Below the pieces are notes generated by a model that saw only the letters and a program-made list of their open reading frames with translations, searched no databases and was not told where the DNA came from. Positions 20,695 through 31,200 of a DNA stretch of 34,005 nucleotides are shown here, piece by piece (the stretch's first letter is position 1; the number at the start of each line of letters is the position of its first letter). The translations under genes and the position numbers were made by a program. This DNA is from Lindgomyces ingoldianus (taxonomy: Eukaryota; Ascomycota; Dothideomycetes; Pleosporales; Lindgomycetaceae), in contig NW_022985232.1 of NCBI RefSeq assembly GCF_010093535.1, positions 48,254-82,258 on the forward strand, read 5' to 3'.

Positions 20695-22289
20695 ATGTGC
20701 ACTATAGGCAAATTGCTTACACACCTAAGTTGCTTACTTTTACTAAGACTATACTATAACAACCTGCTCTAGCAATGTATAGTATAGTATAGCCTAGAAT
20801 ATTATTTAGATACTACTTCTACTTCTTGCTTATATATTTGCGCGCTATGCTTAGTCTAATTGCACTATCTGCAGCGCCTTTAGGATAACTTACCTACTTT
20901 AGCTTACACCTGCTTCTTTGCCTTCTTCTTGTTACTGCGCGCTCTAAACTCTTTTAGAGCTGTTAAGCGCAGGCTTTCTAAATTATTAAAGGCTTTTTTT
21001 CTTTAATTTGCTTTTTTTATATAATTTATGTTGTGTCGCTGCTTTATTAGCTGCTTAAAGCTTAGTAAGTTCCTGTTATACTTAAACTAGCTTATACATA
21101 ATTATTACTACCCTTTTTAAGACATTTTTAAATGCCTTAACTATAGAAGTTAGTAAACTATTTATATGCTTCTTAATTTGTATTTGTATAAAGATTAATT
21201 ATAACTTAAGTTCTAGAGTGTTATATAGAGTTTACAACTACTAGAGCTTATTATATATAAAAAGTAGTAGTAATAAAGTGCGCAACTTTACATTAAGGCT
21301 TATTTTAACTTATTATAAGTTAAAAGGAACGAATCTAGAGCTTTAAAACCCTTCTTAGATTTTACTTAAAAAACAGTAAGTTATAGCCTTTATAGCTGTT
21401 AATAACTAGCAGACAGTAGCTGCTAACAGTACACTTCTTTATATATACTATATACACATTAAAGCGCTTTAACTAGTCTAGACTAAGCTAATTAGTATTC
21501 TAACTGCGCTTAAAGAATATAATAACCTAATTCTAAAGTAGCTTTTTCTTCTTATACTAGTTTAAAAAGTAATTGCTAACTTAGAAAATAATAAAGAGTA
21601 AAATAGCCTACTATTTAGCACTAATACCCTAGACAGCTGTTCTTATCTCTCTAAACCTATAACAACTAGTCTAGTAGATATCTAGCCGATTGTAAACTCT
21701 ATCTTATTAAAGTTGTGCATGTTGTTATCTTAGATACTATACTTCTTTTTAATAATCTTTATATAGTTAAACTAGCTTTAAATTACTATAAGATTCTTAT
21801 TAAAAGCTTTTTTATAGTTATACTTACACTTAAACTTTACTTTAAGCTCTAAACAACACTTAACAAACATACTAAGCTAGTTTATGCTAACATAGCCTAG
21901 ATTATCCTTAGCGTGTAGAGAATTAGCTATATTAGCTATAGCTACTAGCTGAAGGGGAAATTCTTGCGCATCTAGCTTTAGTATGTGCTTAATAATTACC
22001 TACTCTTTATTATTATCTAGCTTTTATAAGTTAGCTATATAATTAGCTTAAAAATATTGTCTAGCGCATTAGTTACTTGTTTTTAAAAGACTTTATAAAT
22101 AGCTATAGTGTGTTACTTAAAAAGTGTTATGTCTTATTTAAAAGCCTAGAGTGTAAGCTATATCTAACATTCCTTTAACACATCTAAGTAGTGTTATTAG
22201 AAATGCATTAGTGTAAGAAGAGTTGTATAGTGTAGTCTTAGTAAAAGTAAGTAACTTAGGTGTATAAGTAACTTGCCTGTAGTGTATAT
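20695..22289 (-). mobile_element. Fot/pogo-type DNA transposon, near full length
   Basis: Terminal repeats start about ATGTGCACTATAGGCAA on the left and ATATACACTACAGGCAA on the right, both followed by two copies of AAGTTGCTTAC-like core at a 17-bp period and CTTTTACTAAGACTA. These are RIP-mutated versions of the terminal repeat at 1163. The flanking TA is clear on the left only. At about 1.6 kb it is the most complete copy of this family in the window. Confidence 0.85.
20830..22150 (-). pseudogene. Fot/pogo DDE transposase, RIP-degraded
   Basis: Minus-strand translation contains FKCKYNYKKAFN, the catalytic block NMHNFNKIEFTIG (normally FDETGF, so Asp-to-Asn and Glu-to-Lys) and ISTRLVVIGLER*, followed by more divergent C-terminal sequence. 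The region 20,940-21,120 aligns with the C-terminal part in fragment A'. Stops are dense. It is the parent-type sequence for the palindromic derivative at 1163-9936. Confidence 0.8.
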
Positions 22290-22339
22290 AATAAAATAAT
22301 TTCCTGCGAAGGATTTTTAAGCGTGAAATAACAGCGTAC

Positions 22340-22869
22340 TCTAAGCAAACTCCCCTTGTACAGATAATTTATAAACTGTTGTAGTATTTTATATAATAAG
22401 TATTTATTATTTTCTTTCTTTTTAATAATGTGTTACTGCTTTAGCATAATTTAATGTATTAGTATAAACCGCTAATTTCTTATTTAGGTTACACGTAGCT
22501 ATTACTAAGGCTTTTGTAATATTAATCTTAATTATATCTATTATTTGTTGCATCTCTAGTGTGTATCTAAACATAAAGCCTTTCTTAGTAGCTTTTATTA
22601 ATAGTCGTGCCTTTTTCAAATATTCTAGTATAAAGTGTTCTAAATTTCTTATTAGTTTTATAAATTCTTATACATCTTTTACTTTCATTCCTTTACGCTA
22701 TGTTATTATAGTTCTAATCTTTTTTAGCTCTATTTTACATCTCTATTTTAAAATAATAAAGCCTAGATACTTTATTTTTTATATTAAAAAAACTTATACT
22801 TAGGTTTTTATAGTAGTAAGCCTTTTTCATTTAGTTTCTTAAAAACCTATTATCTCTTCTTACTATAAT
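22340..22869 (-). pseudogene. Ty3/Gypsy RT-RNase H relic
   Basis: The minus-strand frame with few stops reads VKDV*EFIKLIRNLEHFILE and then KKARLLIKATKKGFMF, RYTLEMQQIIDIIKINITKA, LVIATCNLNKKLAVYTNTLN. This follows the reverse-transcriptase thumb to RNase H junction of Ty3/Gypsy pol (EFLGL..YYRRFI, PL..LTKK, AF..LK..L, APVL, TDAS), with TDAS changed to TNTL. The 65-codon open stretch 22,422-22,619 is this relic rather than a gene; the plus-strand frame 22,561-22,803 is its shadow. It ends against the LTR at 22,870. Confidence 0.7.
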
Positions 22870-23353
22870 TGTTACGTTCTCTATTAGGACTGTAAACGAG
22901 TGTCCGGAACAGAAGCATTGGCCCGTGGACCAATGGTAGGAAATGTTCATCGAGGACCAGAACAGAACACGCGGAGATAAGCCGCACAGTTGCAGGCAGG
23001 TTAAGAAGTTCAGGCAGTGCGCGCACTAAGAATAAGTGCGCGCAACCTCTAGTATATATTCTTAATCTTAACTATTCTTAGGAAGACTGTAATTAAAGTT
23101 CTCTATTCCCTCTTATAATAGACGTAAGTAGTATAGCACGCTTCTAACAGCACTATAATAGGGTCTATACTCTCTTATTAAGCGTTGCCTCTAATCTCTA
23201 TACTGTGAGCAAGGCAAACTATAAGGCTATCACTATCTACCCCTATCACGCAGGTACGACAGACTGTACACCTAACGTTCCAGCCGACCCTATATTTCTC
23301 GCTATAGTACACCATAGTGTATACCCTACATCTAGCCTAAGTACTACGTGACA
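22870..23353 (+). repeat. LTR of an unassigned retrotransposon
   Basis: About 484 bp, starting TGTTACGTTCTCTATTAGG and ending TACTACGTGACA. It contains the GC-rich self-complementary AGTGCGCGCACT (about 23,017-23,028) and a second GTGCGCGC copy. Composition is normal, unlike the AT-rich sequence on both sides. The 5-bp flanks (ATAAT and GGATT) do not match, so it is not a simple solo LTR; a gag-like relic follows on the plus strand, suggesting a 5' LTR. Confidence 0.65.
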
Positions 23354-23435
23354 GGATTATAAAGTAAGTATTATAATATTAATTACTACTCTCTTTCTTA
23401 GTATAAATCTTCTAACCCCCCTTTTTATTGTTTAA

Positions 23436-24110
23436 ATAGAGGGAGTAAACTCTTTAGGCAGTACCTTTTCTAAGCTAACTTAGAATAAGAACAAACTAAT
23501 AAAACAGATTAACAAACTATAGATAGAGCTACCTACTATGCAAAATATTATACTTTACAAAAACACTATAGTAATAGAACAAGCTATGCACTTAGCTCTT
23601 TTAAACTATTTACTAGAAATTTCTAAGATTTATAACTTTTCTTTACATATTACATTCTCTTTATAAACTATAATAAACGTGCATCTTAATTAAATAAAGA
23701 AATAATATAGTAGATAAAACTATAACTAGATAGCAACCTAGCTATATAGTTCTAACCTTACATATATAACTAAAGAGCGCACTAAGGCTTAAGTAAACCC
23801 TTTTAAGAAAAAATAGGTAAGATATTTACTAGCACATAAGCATTTAAAAAAAAGCTCTAACAACAATCTATAGACTAGTAAATGCAGATAAAATAGTAGC
23901 TAGAGCTTTTACTATTGTTCTCTTAGAGTATTAAAGCTCTTTTAATTGTTTAGCGCTTTACTAAACCTTAGAATAGAACTACTACTAGTAATAAAAAATC
24001 TTCTAATTACGTTAAGCAATAGTTTAAGCTTTAAAGCATTAAGTAGCAGATGTAGAGAATCTTAGATAGCTATTTTAAGCGGGTTTAACTTTTTTTAAGT
24101 TAAGATTAAG
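23436..24110 (+). pseudogene. Gag-like relic after the LTR
   Basis: Plus-strand translation from 23,439 reads EGVNSLGSTFSKLT*NKNKL, IKQINKL*IELPTMQNIIL and IEQAMHLALLNYLLEISKI, a coiled-coil-like N-terminus plausible for gag. The codon just before is ATA, which could be an ATG lost by a RIP-type G-to-A change. Identity becomes unclear after about 23,650. No pol sequence follows, so the element is truncated. Confidence 0.4.
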
Positions 24111-24655
24111 CTCTTTCAATCCTTTTAAGTTACATGCTACTAGTTTACTTATATAATAATTTACTATACTAGTTAAAAAATAAAAGAATAGTTATATTAT
24201 TATATTAAACGTCTACTATGGTAAAATATAATGGTTATAAATATAAACATCTATTTTAAAAATCTTTGTTTTTATTACTATTTAAATAAACTAGTATTTG
24301 TAAAAACAGTAATATAGAAAATGTATAAAAAGAGCTAAAAAAAAAAGTATAAAGTCTTATAAATTAAGTTAAGAAGTAAAGTAGGTTAGTTTAAGTATAA
24401 GAGTAGTTTAGTATAAGAAATATTAATTAAGCCTGTGCGTTGCTAACATAGTTTAAGAACTAGCTAGTTTTACTTGTTAGTGTATAAACACTATAGTCTT
24501 ACTTTGTACAAGGTAGGCGCGCTAGCATGTAACCTAGTATTTTGCACTAAAAACTCTATAACTTATTACAGAAATGCATATTAGTTAGATCTAGTAAAGA
24601 AAAGAACATTATTTTAATATCTGCTATAGTTAGCAGAGTACTATTGAAGTTTGTC
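24110..24655. other. AT-rich gene-free stretch
   Basis: Low-complexity A/T sequence with no protein block. Composition changes abruptly near 24,656 to normal, marking the edge of the gene island. The boundary has the CCTTCACC...TAACAGTCCGC motif also found at 16,695. Confidence 0.5.
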
Positions 24656-25039
24656 CCTTCACCTGTTAACAGTCCGCCGTAGGAGGAGCGTCTGGCTCGT
24701 GAGATAATGGTCTCTAGGGGGAGCCTGAGGCATGTCCCTGTTTACTGTGGCAATTATTATTCTTACTGGGGCATCAATTGAGGCTTAGGTATGTGGGCGT
24801 TAGCGTTAGTAGGTGTTATACGGATGGAATGCGACTAAGCTTTTGATTTTCGCTTTGTCGCATGAAACCGTCAACGAGCCGACCTGGACCTGATCCCCAC
24901 CACATAGTACTTTATTGGGATCATCGTGTCCATGGCCTCTGTCCAATCTCGCTCCTCACTTGAAATTATCTTGATTCCTAAAACCCTCTAGTTGCTTATG
25001 TTCATGTCAAATAGTTACGTCACCATACTCTCCACATTA

Positions 25040-25741
25040 TTATCCGCCGTCTCCACCATCTCCCCCTCCCCCACCGCTTGCGTCTCCACCACCTCCCCCC
25101 TCATCTGTCCCCAGATCAGCTGCTCCCCAATTACCTCCAGCTCTCCTCTGTCCACCATTGCCTCCTCCAGCAGTGGATCCTATCCCTCCAAAATATTTCG
25201 ACGAAGACCCTACTAAATAAGAACTTGCAGAATCCTGAAAAAAATCAATCGCCACGACAATTACGTATATAACATAGAGCAAGGCATTAAGCGCGCCACA
25301 CGCAATCGTTGCAATTCCAACCGCTTGCGAAACATTTCTGTACGTCTGCTCTGCTGTTCCAGACTGGAGTAACCGTTGATAGCAAAACTGGTCGGTGATA
25401 TCCCACTTATCCAAATGGCATTGAAACCAAAATATGAATGTTACAAGCCACCCCGCGAGCATAACAGTAGAGAATACGATTGCGTAGACGTATGGTATCT
25501 CTCTTTTCTGATATTGGGACGCGGTTGTGATAGAAAGGAGGAGAGTTATGGCAGGTGGACCGCCATAAAGCGTTCCTCCGCCCGTTTTCCACCATGTCAC
25601 TGACGGATGGGGATTTGCTGGTGCGCGGTAGATTTCCGAGGCGTAATAGACTGCGAGGGGAAGGGTAGCGAATGACAAGAGGGTTACACAAGTTTCAAGA
25701 ACGAGGGGTGGACTTGGCCTTGAATAGCGGTTCCCCATCAT
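25040..25741 (-). CDS. Four-helix membrane protein with Gly-rich tail
   Basis: An uninterrupted 233-residue frame starts at ATG 25,741-25,739 and ends at TAA 25,042-25,040. The upstream open codons begin at a GTG and are not used here. Hydrophobic segments lie at about residues 14-35, 60-75, 84-107 and 139-165, giving four predicted membrane helices, a layout similar to fungal MARVEL-like proteins, although no diagnostic motif was seen. Cys108 and Cys120 flank the loop WDITDQF after helix 3, and an NVS sequon precedes helix 4. Residues from about 185 form a low-complexity Gly/Asp/Ser tail. Codon use and base composition are normal with no RIP signature. A TATA-like box lies about 70 bp upstream. 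Frames overlapping on either strand (24,992-25,691) are shadows. Family assignment is tentative. Confidence 0.75.
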   Translation of the reverse strand: MMGNRYSRPSPPLVLETCVTLLSFATLPLAVYYASEIYRAPANPHPSVTWWKTGGGTLYGGPPAITLLLSITTASQYQKREIPYVYAIVFSTVMLAGWLVTFIFWFQCHLDKWDITDQFCYQRLLQSGTAEQTYRNVSQAVGIATIACGALNALLYVIYVIVVAIDFFQDSASSYLVGSSSKYFGGIGSTAGGGNGGQRRAGGNWGAADLGTDEGGGGGDASGGGGGDGGDGG

Positions 25742-25808
25742 TGCGGCTCGGAAATTGCTGTTTTTCCGTTCTTTGCGCACGTACGAAATAAAAGTGAGAA
25801 ATCTGGGC

Positions 25809-25816
25809 TTATATAG
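25809..25816 (-). promoter_or_regulatory. TATA-like box
   Basis: The minus strand reads CTATATAAG about 70 bp before the ATG of the membrane-protein gene, followed by a pyrimidine-rich stretch (TCTCACTTTTATTTC) suitable for a start site. Confidence 0.45.
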
Positions 25817-26564
25817 TCATTTATTAGTAGGTGTTTCGGGTGGCGTGGCGATGCTAAGTGCGAATTCGGCGAATTCTTTTCTTTTCTCGATAAATTAAAT
25901 GAGCATCACGCGTGCTAAGAAGGTAGCGATACAAGCGATCGCGAGGAGCTTTAGTTTCGAATGGGCTGTGTAGACTTGGCGAGAAAATAGAAGCTGTTAC
26001 GTGATACAAGAATAATTTTGCCCATCAGCAGCTTTAAGCAAATTCTCCCATTAAAATAGAAAACAGCCGCAGTGAAACTATCTTGAAGAAGGATGGCAAT
26101 TCCTAAAATGTTTTTCTTAAGCAGAAAAGCAAGTTCAGCCTGTTTCTGTTATTGTACACTCTATTTATGTTACTCATCCGCGTCTATAATGTGTGAAGCT
26201 TATAAGAGCACTAGAGGCATAACAAACGAGATTGATTGCTAAAGAAGGGTAACTACAAGCTTACGTGGTACTAAGTAAGCCTGTTATGTGACCCAAGGCT
26301 ACCACTAGCTTAGGCAGCAGGCGGAAGTAGTGTTGGGGACTCGAGCTTTGAGAATTCTGTAACTGCAAATATAATAGTGTTTAATAAGAGGAGTGAATAG
26401 TCTAAGAAGCCTAGAGACGCTCTAGGCTAATTACAGACTGTATAAAAGAAAGCGGAATCCTTAGAATAATTAGAGCTTAGTACAGAGGAAAGACCGTAAA
26501 AAGGGAAGGTAAGAAGTGAACAAAATAAGATCACGTGAGGAAACTCCAGCATTAAGCGCGCGCT
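25817..26564. other. Intergenic region
   Basis: Normal to mildly AT-rich sequence between the two minus-strand genes. GCGAATTC occurs twice at about 25,860-25,876. No coding frame, RNA gene or clear LTR was recognised. TGTTATGTGACCC at 26,282 looks like an LTR start, but no matching end or target duplication was found. Confidence 0.4.
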
Positions 26565-27270
26565 TTACACTATTACCCCCAATACACCTGCCACAGCTGC
26601 AACGGCTGCAACTGCAGTCTGCATAACAAAAGGAGCTACACCAGCCCTGGATATAGCGTTGGCAGTTGCAGTAGATGCACTGGTCTTAGGTGAGCTGCTG
26701 ACCATCGTTAAGGAACTCGTGCCCCGCCCGGCGCTTGGAATGGCCGAGGTGCTGGTGTTGGGTCCGATGGTCGTGCTAGCAACAGCAGTGGGAGAAATAA
26801 AGCCAGTCTTGATCTCAAAGTAAGACGTGCAGGTATGAAATAGGAAATCGCTTGAGTCGGAATTCAGAGTTACAGAACAGATAGGGTCGCAACTGTCTAG
26901 CTGTTAGCAAATAGTGCCAAGCTACGTATGAGAAATAAATGTCGAACATCTAGACGTACGCATATTGAACTGATTTGGTTGAGCATGCCAATTTCCAAAG
27001 CTCGCTTGGGTTTGGAATAGCGTTGTAGGTAACTTTTTCGAGTCCACTACTTAGGCAATTCATGTAAGGTGTCGCGAAAAGACAGGAGATCTGAGACGAA
27101 TACAAATGATAGTCAAATGATGCCATGCTGGTTGTAGCCATTTCTGTAGCCTTAATCGAGGTAGGGGTAACAATGGATGTAGCTGTACTGTCTCGCTCTA
27201 GAAGAGTGTTCTGAGGGTGCGCGAAGATAGCATTCACTGCCATGGCCAGGACGAGGCCGGACTTGAACAT
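26565..27270 (-). CDS. Secreted Cys-rich protein, probable GPI anchor, two exons
   Basis: Exon 1 (27,270-26,960) begins MFKSGLVLAMAVNAIFA, a signal peptide with likely cleavage before HPQ. Removing a 67-bp intron (26,959-26,893) keeps the frame open to TAA at 26,567-26,565, giving 212 residues. Six cysteines lie at about 63, 72, 96, 105, 109 and 125. They are followed by a Ser/Thr/Ala/Pro-rich stretch (about 133-182) and a hydrophobic C-terminus (about 187-212, ending AAVAGVLGVIV), the pattern of a GPI-anchor signal. This suggests a cell-surface or wall protein. No CFEM eight-cysteine pattern is present and no family is recognised. Composition is normal, without RIP signs. Upstream lies a degraded hAT/chromovirus nest about 390 bp away. 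Without the intron the frame would end at 106 residues and lack the C-terminal half. Confidence 0.8.
26893..26959 (-). other. Intron of the secreted-protein gene
   Basis: 67 bp with 5' GTACGT, a GCTAAC branch-site-like sequence about 10 nt before the end, and 3' ACAG. Length and sites are typical of ascomycete introns. The alternative 3' AG four bases earlier would shift the frame into an early stop. Confidence 0.75.
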
Positions 27271-27660
27271 TATTGCGATAGAATTGGGGAAGTAGAAATA
27301 GAAGTGCCGATAAACATAGGGCGATCCGTTTCTCCCGAGATGCAGAGTAAATGGGACTGCAAATATTTACGCTAGAGCCTGACTTAAAATTAGTACATTA
27401 CTAAGAGTCTAGGAGTGCCCAAACTTAACCGGGAGATTGTGGCGCAGCTAATTTCTCTTACGCACGTATGATAACCTTTTTCCAATGGGAAACAGTCTTG
27501 AGTTTAGAATTTGTACGTAATTTAGATATGTCTCAAGGCCAGAAGGTCGCTTCTTGTAACGAAGCTGCTCGGCGAGCTCGGCAGGCAGTCACAAGACCGT
27601 GCCTCGGCTCGAGCAAGCTCTCAAGCATGAACGCCTCCGACTAATCTAATAAGCCATCCC
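27271..27660. other. Upstream region of the secreted-protein gene
   Basis: About 390 bp of largely normal-composition sequence between the ATG and the hAT terminus at 27,661. A CCAAT occurs at 27,482 on the plus strand. No gene or RNA was seen. The short distance leaves the transposon nest inside the likely promoter. Confidence 0.4.
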
Positions 27661-27920
27661 AGACTTGCCAGATCGGATATCATATCCGATAAGGCTTCTA
27701 CATGCGATATCTGATATAGCTAGCCAGCATGTGATATAATATTAGATATCGCGTATTGCATATTGTATTGCATATAGCGTTAAACATGTAACTACACTAG
27801 TAGCTAAATAGTAAAAGTTATTATTAATTAATTAGTAATATTATAAATCTACACTCTCTTTAATGCTATAGTTGCTCTCTAGAGGCTTTACAACACCTAT
27901 ACTGCTGCTTACTAGAGGGG

Positions 27921-28238
27921 TGTCACGATTGTGCACGAGTAAGGTTATAGAGCTTCACGGAGGTCTAGTTCAATTACTACGTGAGGTATTATAGTAGGTA
28001 CAAGACGTTGTGTAAGGAATAGAAAGGTTTAGAAAAAAATTAGTAATTAAATACTTAGCTTAAAAGTCTAAACACTTTAAGTATAAATTAAGCCTATTTT
28101 AAGTTTAGTTAGTGTTAAGGCAGTTTATGCTTAAGTTTATATCTATGTTATGTTATATTTATGTTAGACATGCACTAATAATACTCTAGTACACGTCTAA
28201 TACAGTTATGTCTAGGATCTAGAGAGGATACTATAACA
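27921..28238 (-). repeat. 3' LTR of chromovirus 2 (left copy)
   Basis: Starts TGTCACGATTGTGCACGAG and ends ACTATAACA. The first 100 bp (outer side) are nearly identical to the clean solo LTR; the rest is heavily C-to-T and G-to-A changed. Confidence 0.95.
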
Positions 28239-28255
28239 GTACCTCCCTCTTTATT
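28239..28255 (-). other. Polypurine tract of chromovirus 2
   Basis: The minus strand reads AAAGAGGGAGGTAC immediately before the left LTR, which fixes the element's orientation. Confidence 0.7.
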
Positions 28256-28384
28256 AGAAAGAGAATCCTTTACATTAGTAGTTCTAGCATTAAGTTATTT
28301 TTATTAGAGTATAAGTTTAGTTTAAATACATATTAAGCGTAAAATTAGGTTACTGCAGAGTTTTTTTATAGAGCTTTTACAGGT

Positions 28385-31200
28385 TCCTACAACAGTTTAT
28401 TATATCTAGTTTATTTTATAAAGTATTTATAAATATGTTTTTTTTTATTAAACTAGATTTATTTAACATCTTTTATAACATATTCTAGTTTATTATTTAT
28501 AATAATAAGTTTAAGTAGTAGGTTTAGCTATTTAGGTAGATAGTTAGATTTAGAGGCTACTTAGCGCAGCAATAATACATAGAACACAGGGTGTATCTTT
28601 ATGCTGTTAAGTAGGATTAATTAGTAAGCATATAATAAAACTATATAAGCTACTATAAAAAGGCTAAAGTTCTTTTAATTAAGTTTCTTTAATTATTAGT
28701 TTATTTAAATATTTCTAGTGTCTAGCTAGACCTTCTTACTAGCTGCATACGCAGAGGCAAGAGTTTAGAATTAGTTTATATACTCTTATTAAAAAGCTTA
28801 AGCCTATGTAAGCTTTTTATAAACATATTTAGATATATTTTAAATTTTATTAATAAGTTTATTTACATTTATTACTTATATAAATTAAAAAGTTAGTTAG
28901 AAGGTATTTAAAAGTAGTTTAAATTCTATTTAAAAGTAGTATCTATAGTTTACTAAAAATAAAGATACTTATGTTTATTTAAATATTATGTTATTAGCTT
29001 TAAACTATGCTATAGCTAACTATTTTACCTAGTTATCTTACTAGTAGTTTATGTACACTTATAAAACTTATTTTATTACAGTGTTTATATTCTTAGTTTA
29101 GCTATTAGTCTTTAAGTAAAAAGCTATAGATAGAGGATAATTTAAAGCTATTTATAAAGTTTGTTTTAAAAAGCTAAAACAAACTATGTACCTCTATTTA
29201 ATATAATTATGTTAGGCAGGCTATAGTAAACTTATACATATTAGTAGAATAACTAGGCTATATTAGAGGCAGTTATAGAGGAACATAGTATTAAGTGTTA
29301 ATACTTAGTTAAGTAATTAATAATTACTATAATATTTATATACTTTTTAAATAAGAGTAGGTTTATAATAAAGTTAATTAATATGTCTTTTTAAGCTTAT
29401 TTAGAGATTAAAAGTAGTTTAAGTAGGCTATTATACCTTTTTTAAGAGGCCTTTACTTTATAGTAAGTATAGCAACATAATACATATTAGCGTACAGTAT
29501 AGAACATGCAGGGCTAGTAGTACTCTCTCTGTAGTAGGTTAAGAGTCTTTCCTCTGCCTAAGTGTCCTCTAACAAGTAAGTTGTGTATAATTTAAAGTAG
29601 TTTAATTCTTAGTTTATTAAAATTAAAAATTATAAGTTAGTTATAGTAATATAGCTTACTATTTTAGTTTTTATAGTTAGCTAGTGTTACCTTTTTTAAC
29701 TAACTAGCACTATTTTAAAGCAGGTCTAAAGTTTTTTAGATAAATTTATTATTTAAATACTTATTAGTAATAATTTAATTAATTATCTAATTTATTTTTT
29801 TTAAGTTAAAGTCTAAAAATAGCTTAAGTTAAAGTAGAGTTTAGTGTTAAGCTTTTTACACTTCTTTTTAAGCAAAAATGTTTTAAGATTGCTTTATAAA
29901 AGCATCTAGTTTCTCTTTATTTTAACTAAAATAATAAGTAATTTTAAAATTAAAATAAAATAAGTATTTAGACTAACAAGCTTATTAGTAGCTAAGTTAT
30001 TTTATAGTTACAAAGTACTATAAGTTCTTATAGTTAAATAAGACTTATATTAAATGCGCTGCACTTTCTAGTTTAGGTTGCTATTATTTAAAGTAGTGTA
30101 CTATAGTAAGTAATTTTTTATTATAAATCTTATAATTACCTTCTACAAAACTTATTCTTTTTAAAAAGTATGTAATAGGCCTAATAGTCTTATCTAGCTT
30201 AGTCTAGAAAAGAACTTCTGCTACTACATAGTCTAAGGCATTAGCTTCTATAAGTATTAGTAGTTTAAAGTTAAAGTAGTAGAGTATTAGAGCTTTAGTA
30301 AAAGCTTTTTTTAGCTAGTTAAAAAACTATTAGTAATTTAAGTTAAAGTTAAATTAAATTTTTTTTTTAGTAAGTGTAATTATAAGGCTTACTTACTATA
30401 AAAAGTTGTTAATAAATTATTAGTAAAAGTTAGTAAATTTTATAAAAACTTAAATGTTCTTTATGTTTTTTAAGTATTGCTAATTTAGCATAGTCTAAAC
30501 CTTAATAAAGTCTATTTAGATGCTATTTATAAAAATTACATATTTTAAATATGTAACCTTTAATTAGTAGAACTTACATTTGTCTATGTTAAGTTATAGA
30601 CCTGCTTCTTCTATAGCTTTTAGCACTAGGTGTACATGCTATTTATGCTTTAAAAAGCTATTACTATAGATTAGAATATTATTAATATACATAGTATAGA
30701 ACATGTCTAGGTAGGGTTAGAGTAAGTTATTTACAAAATGTTAAAAAGTACTAGGCGTGTTAGCTAAGCTAAAGGGCATTACTAAGTACTTAAATAGTCT
30801 ATATTAGGTCTAAAACACTATTAGCTACTTATTACCCTTTACTATTCTTAGCTTATTAAAGGTAGTAATAATATTTAACTTTATAAAATACTTTACTTTA
30901 CTTAGTTAGCTTAGAGTTTTCTATAAAAAAGAAATTAAGTATTAGTTTTTAATAGTAATAGTATTTAGTTCTTAGTAGTTAATATAGAATTAAAGCCTAC
31001 CTTTAAGTTTCTTTATAAATAGTATAAGTAACACTACTAGTAAGAAGCTAGCTTAAATAAACCTTTTTTTTAAGTTCTTATTAAAGTATTTTTAGAGCAC
31101 TTTTAATTTATTTAGTAACATTTTATATAGTAGCCTATAATTAGGTTATTTACTAGGCTTAAAAGTTATCTAGTAATTATATAAATATTATATTAAAAGC
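28385..31200 (-). pseudogene. Pol remnant of chromovirus 2 (RT-RH-IN-chromodomain)
   Basis: Minus-strand blocks from right to left. Reverse transcriptase about 31,100-30,500: ELNTITIKN*YLI, LVMPFSLANTPSTF and MYINNILIYSNSF, where the YxDD catalytic pair is now NN. RNase H about 30,260-30,070: ITYFLKRISFVEGNYKIYNK. Integrase zinc-binding region about 29,600-29,500: VRGHLGRGKTLNLLQREYY. Integrase core about 29,450-28,900. Chromodomain about 28,490-28,390: EYVIKDVK, HIYKYFIK*TRYNKLL*EPV. Stops fall at Gln and Trp positions. Gene order and the terminal chromodomain identify a chromovirus. No intact enzyme is possible. Confidence 0.85.

Noticed and set aside
22561..22803. Plus-strand open frame of 80 codons
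   Set aside because: Antisense shadow of the RT-RNase H relic, which has the recognisable protein.
24992..25691. Several frames overlapping the membrane-protein gene
   Set aside because: Shadows of the 25,040-25,741 gene, which has membrane segments and a proper ATG.
26282..26420. Possible solo LTR starting TGTTATGTGACCC
   Set aside because: No matching ...ACA end with a flanking duplication could be found.
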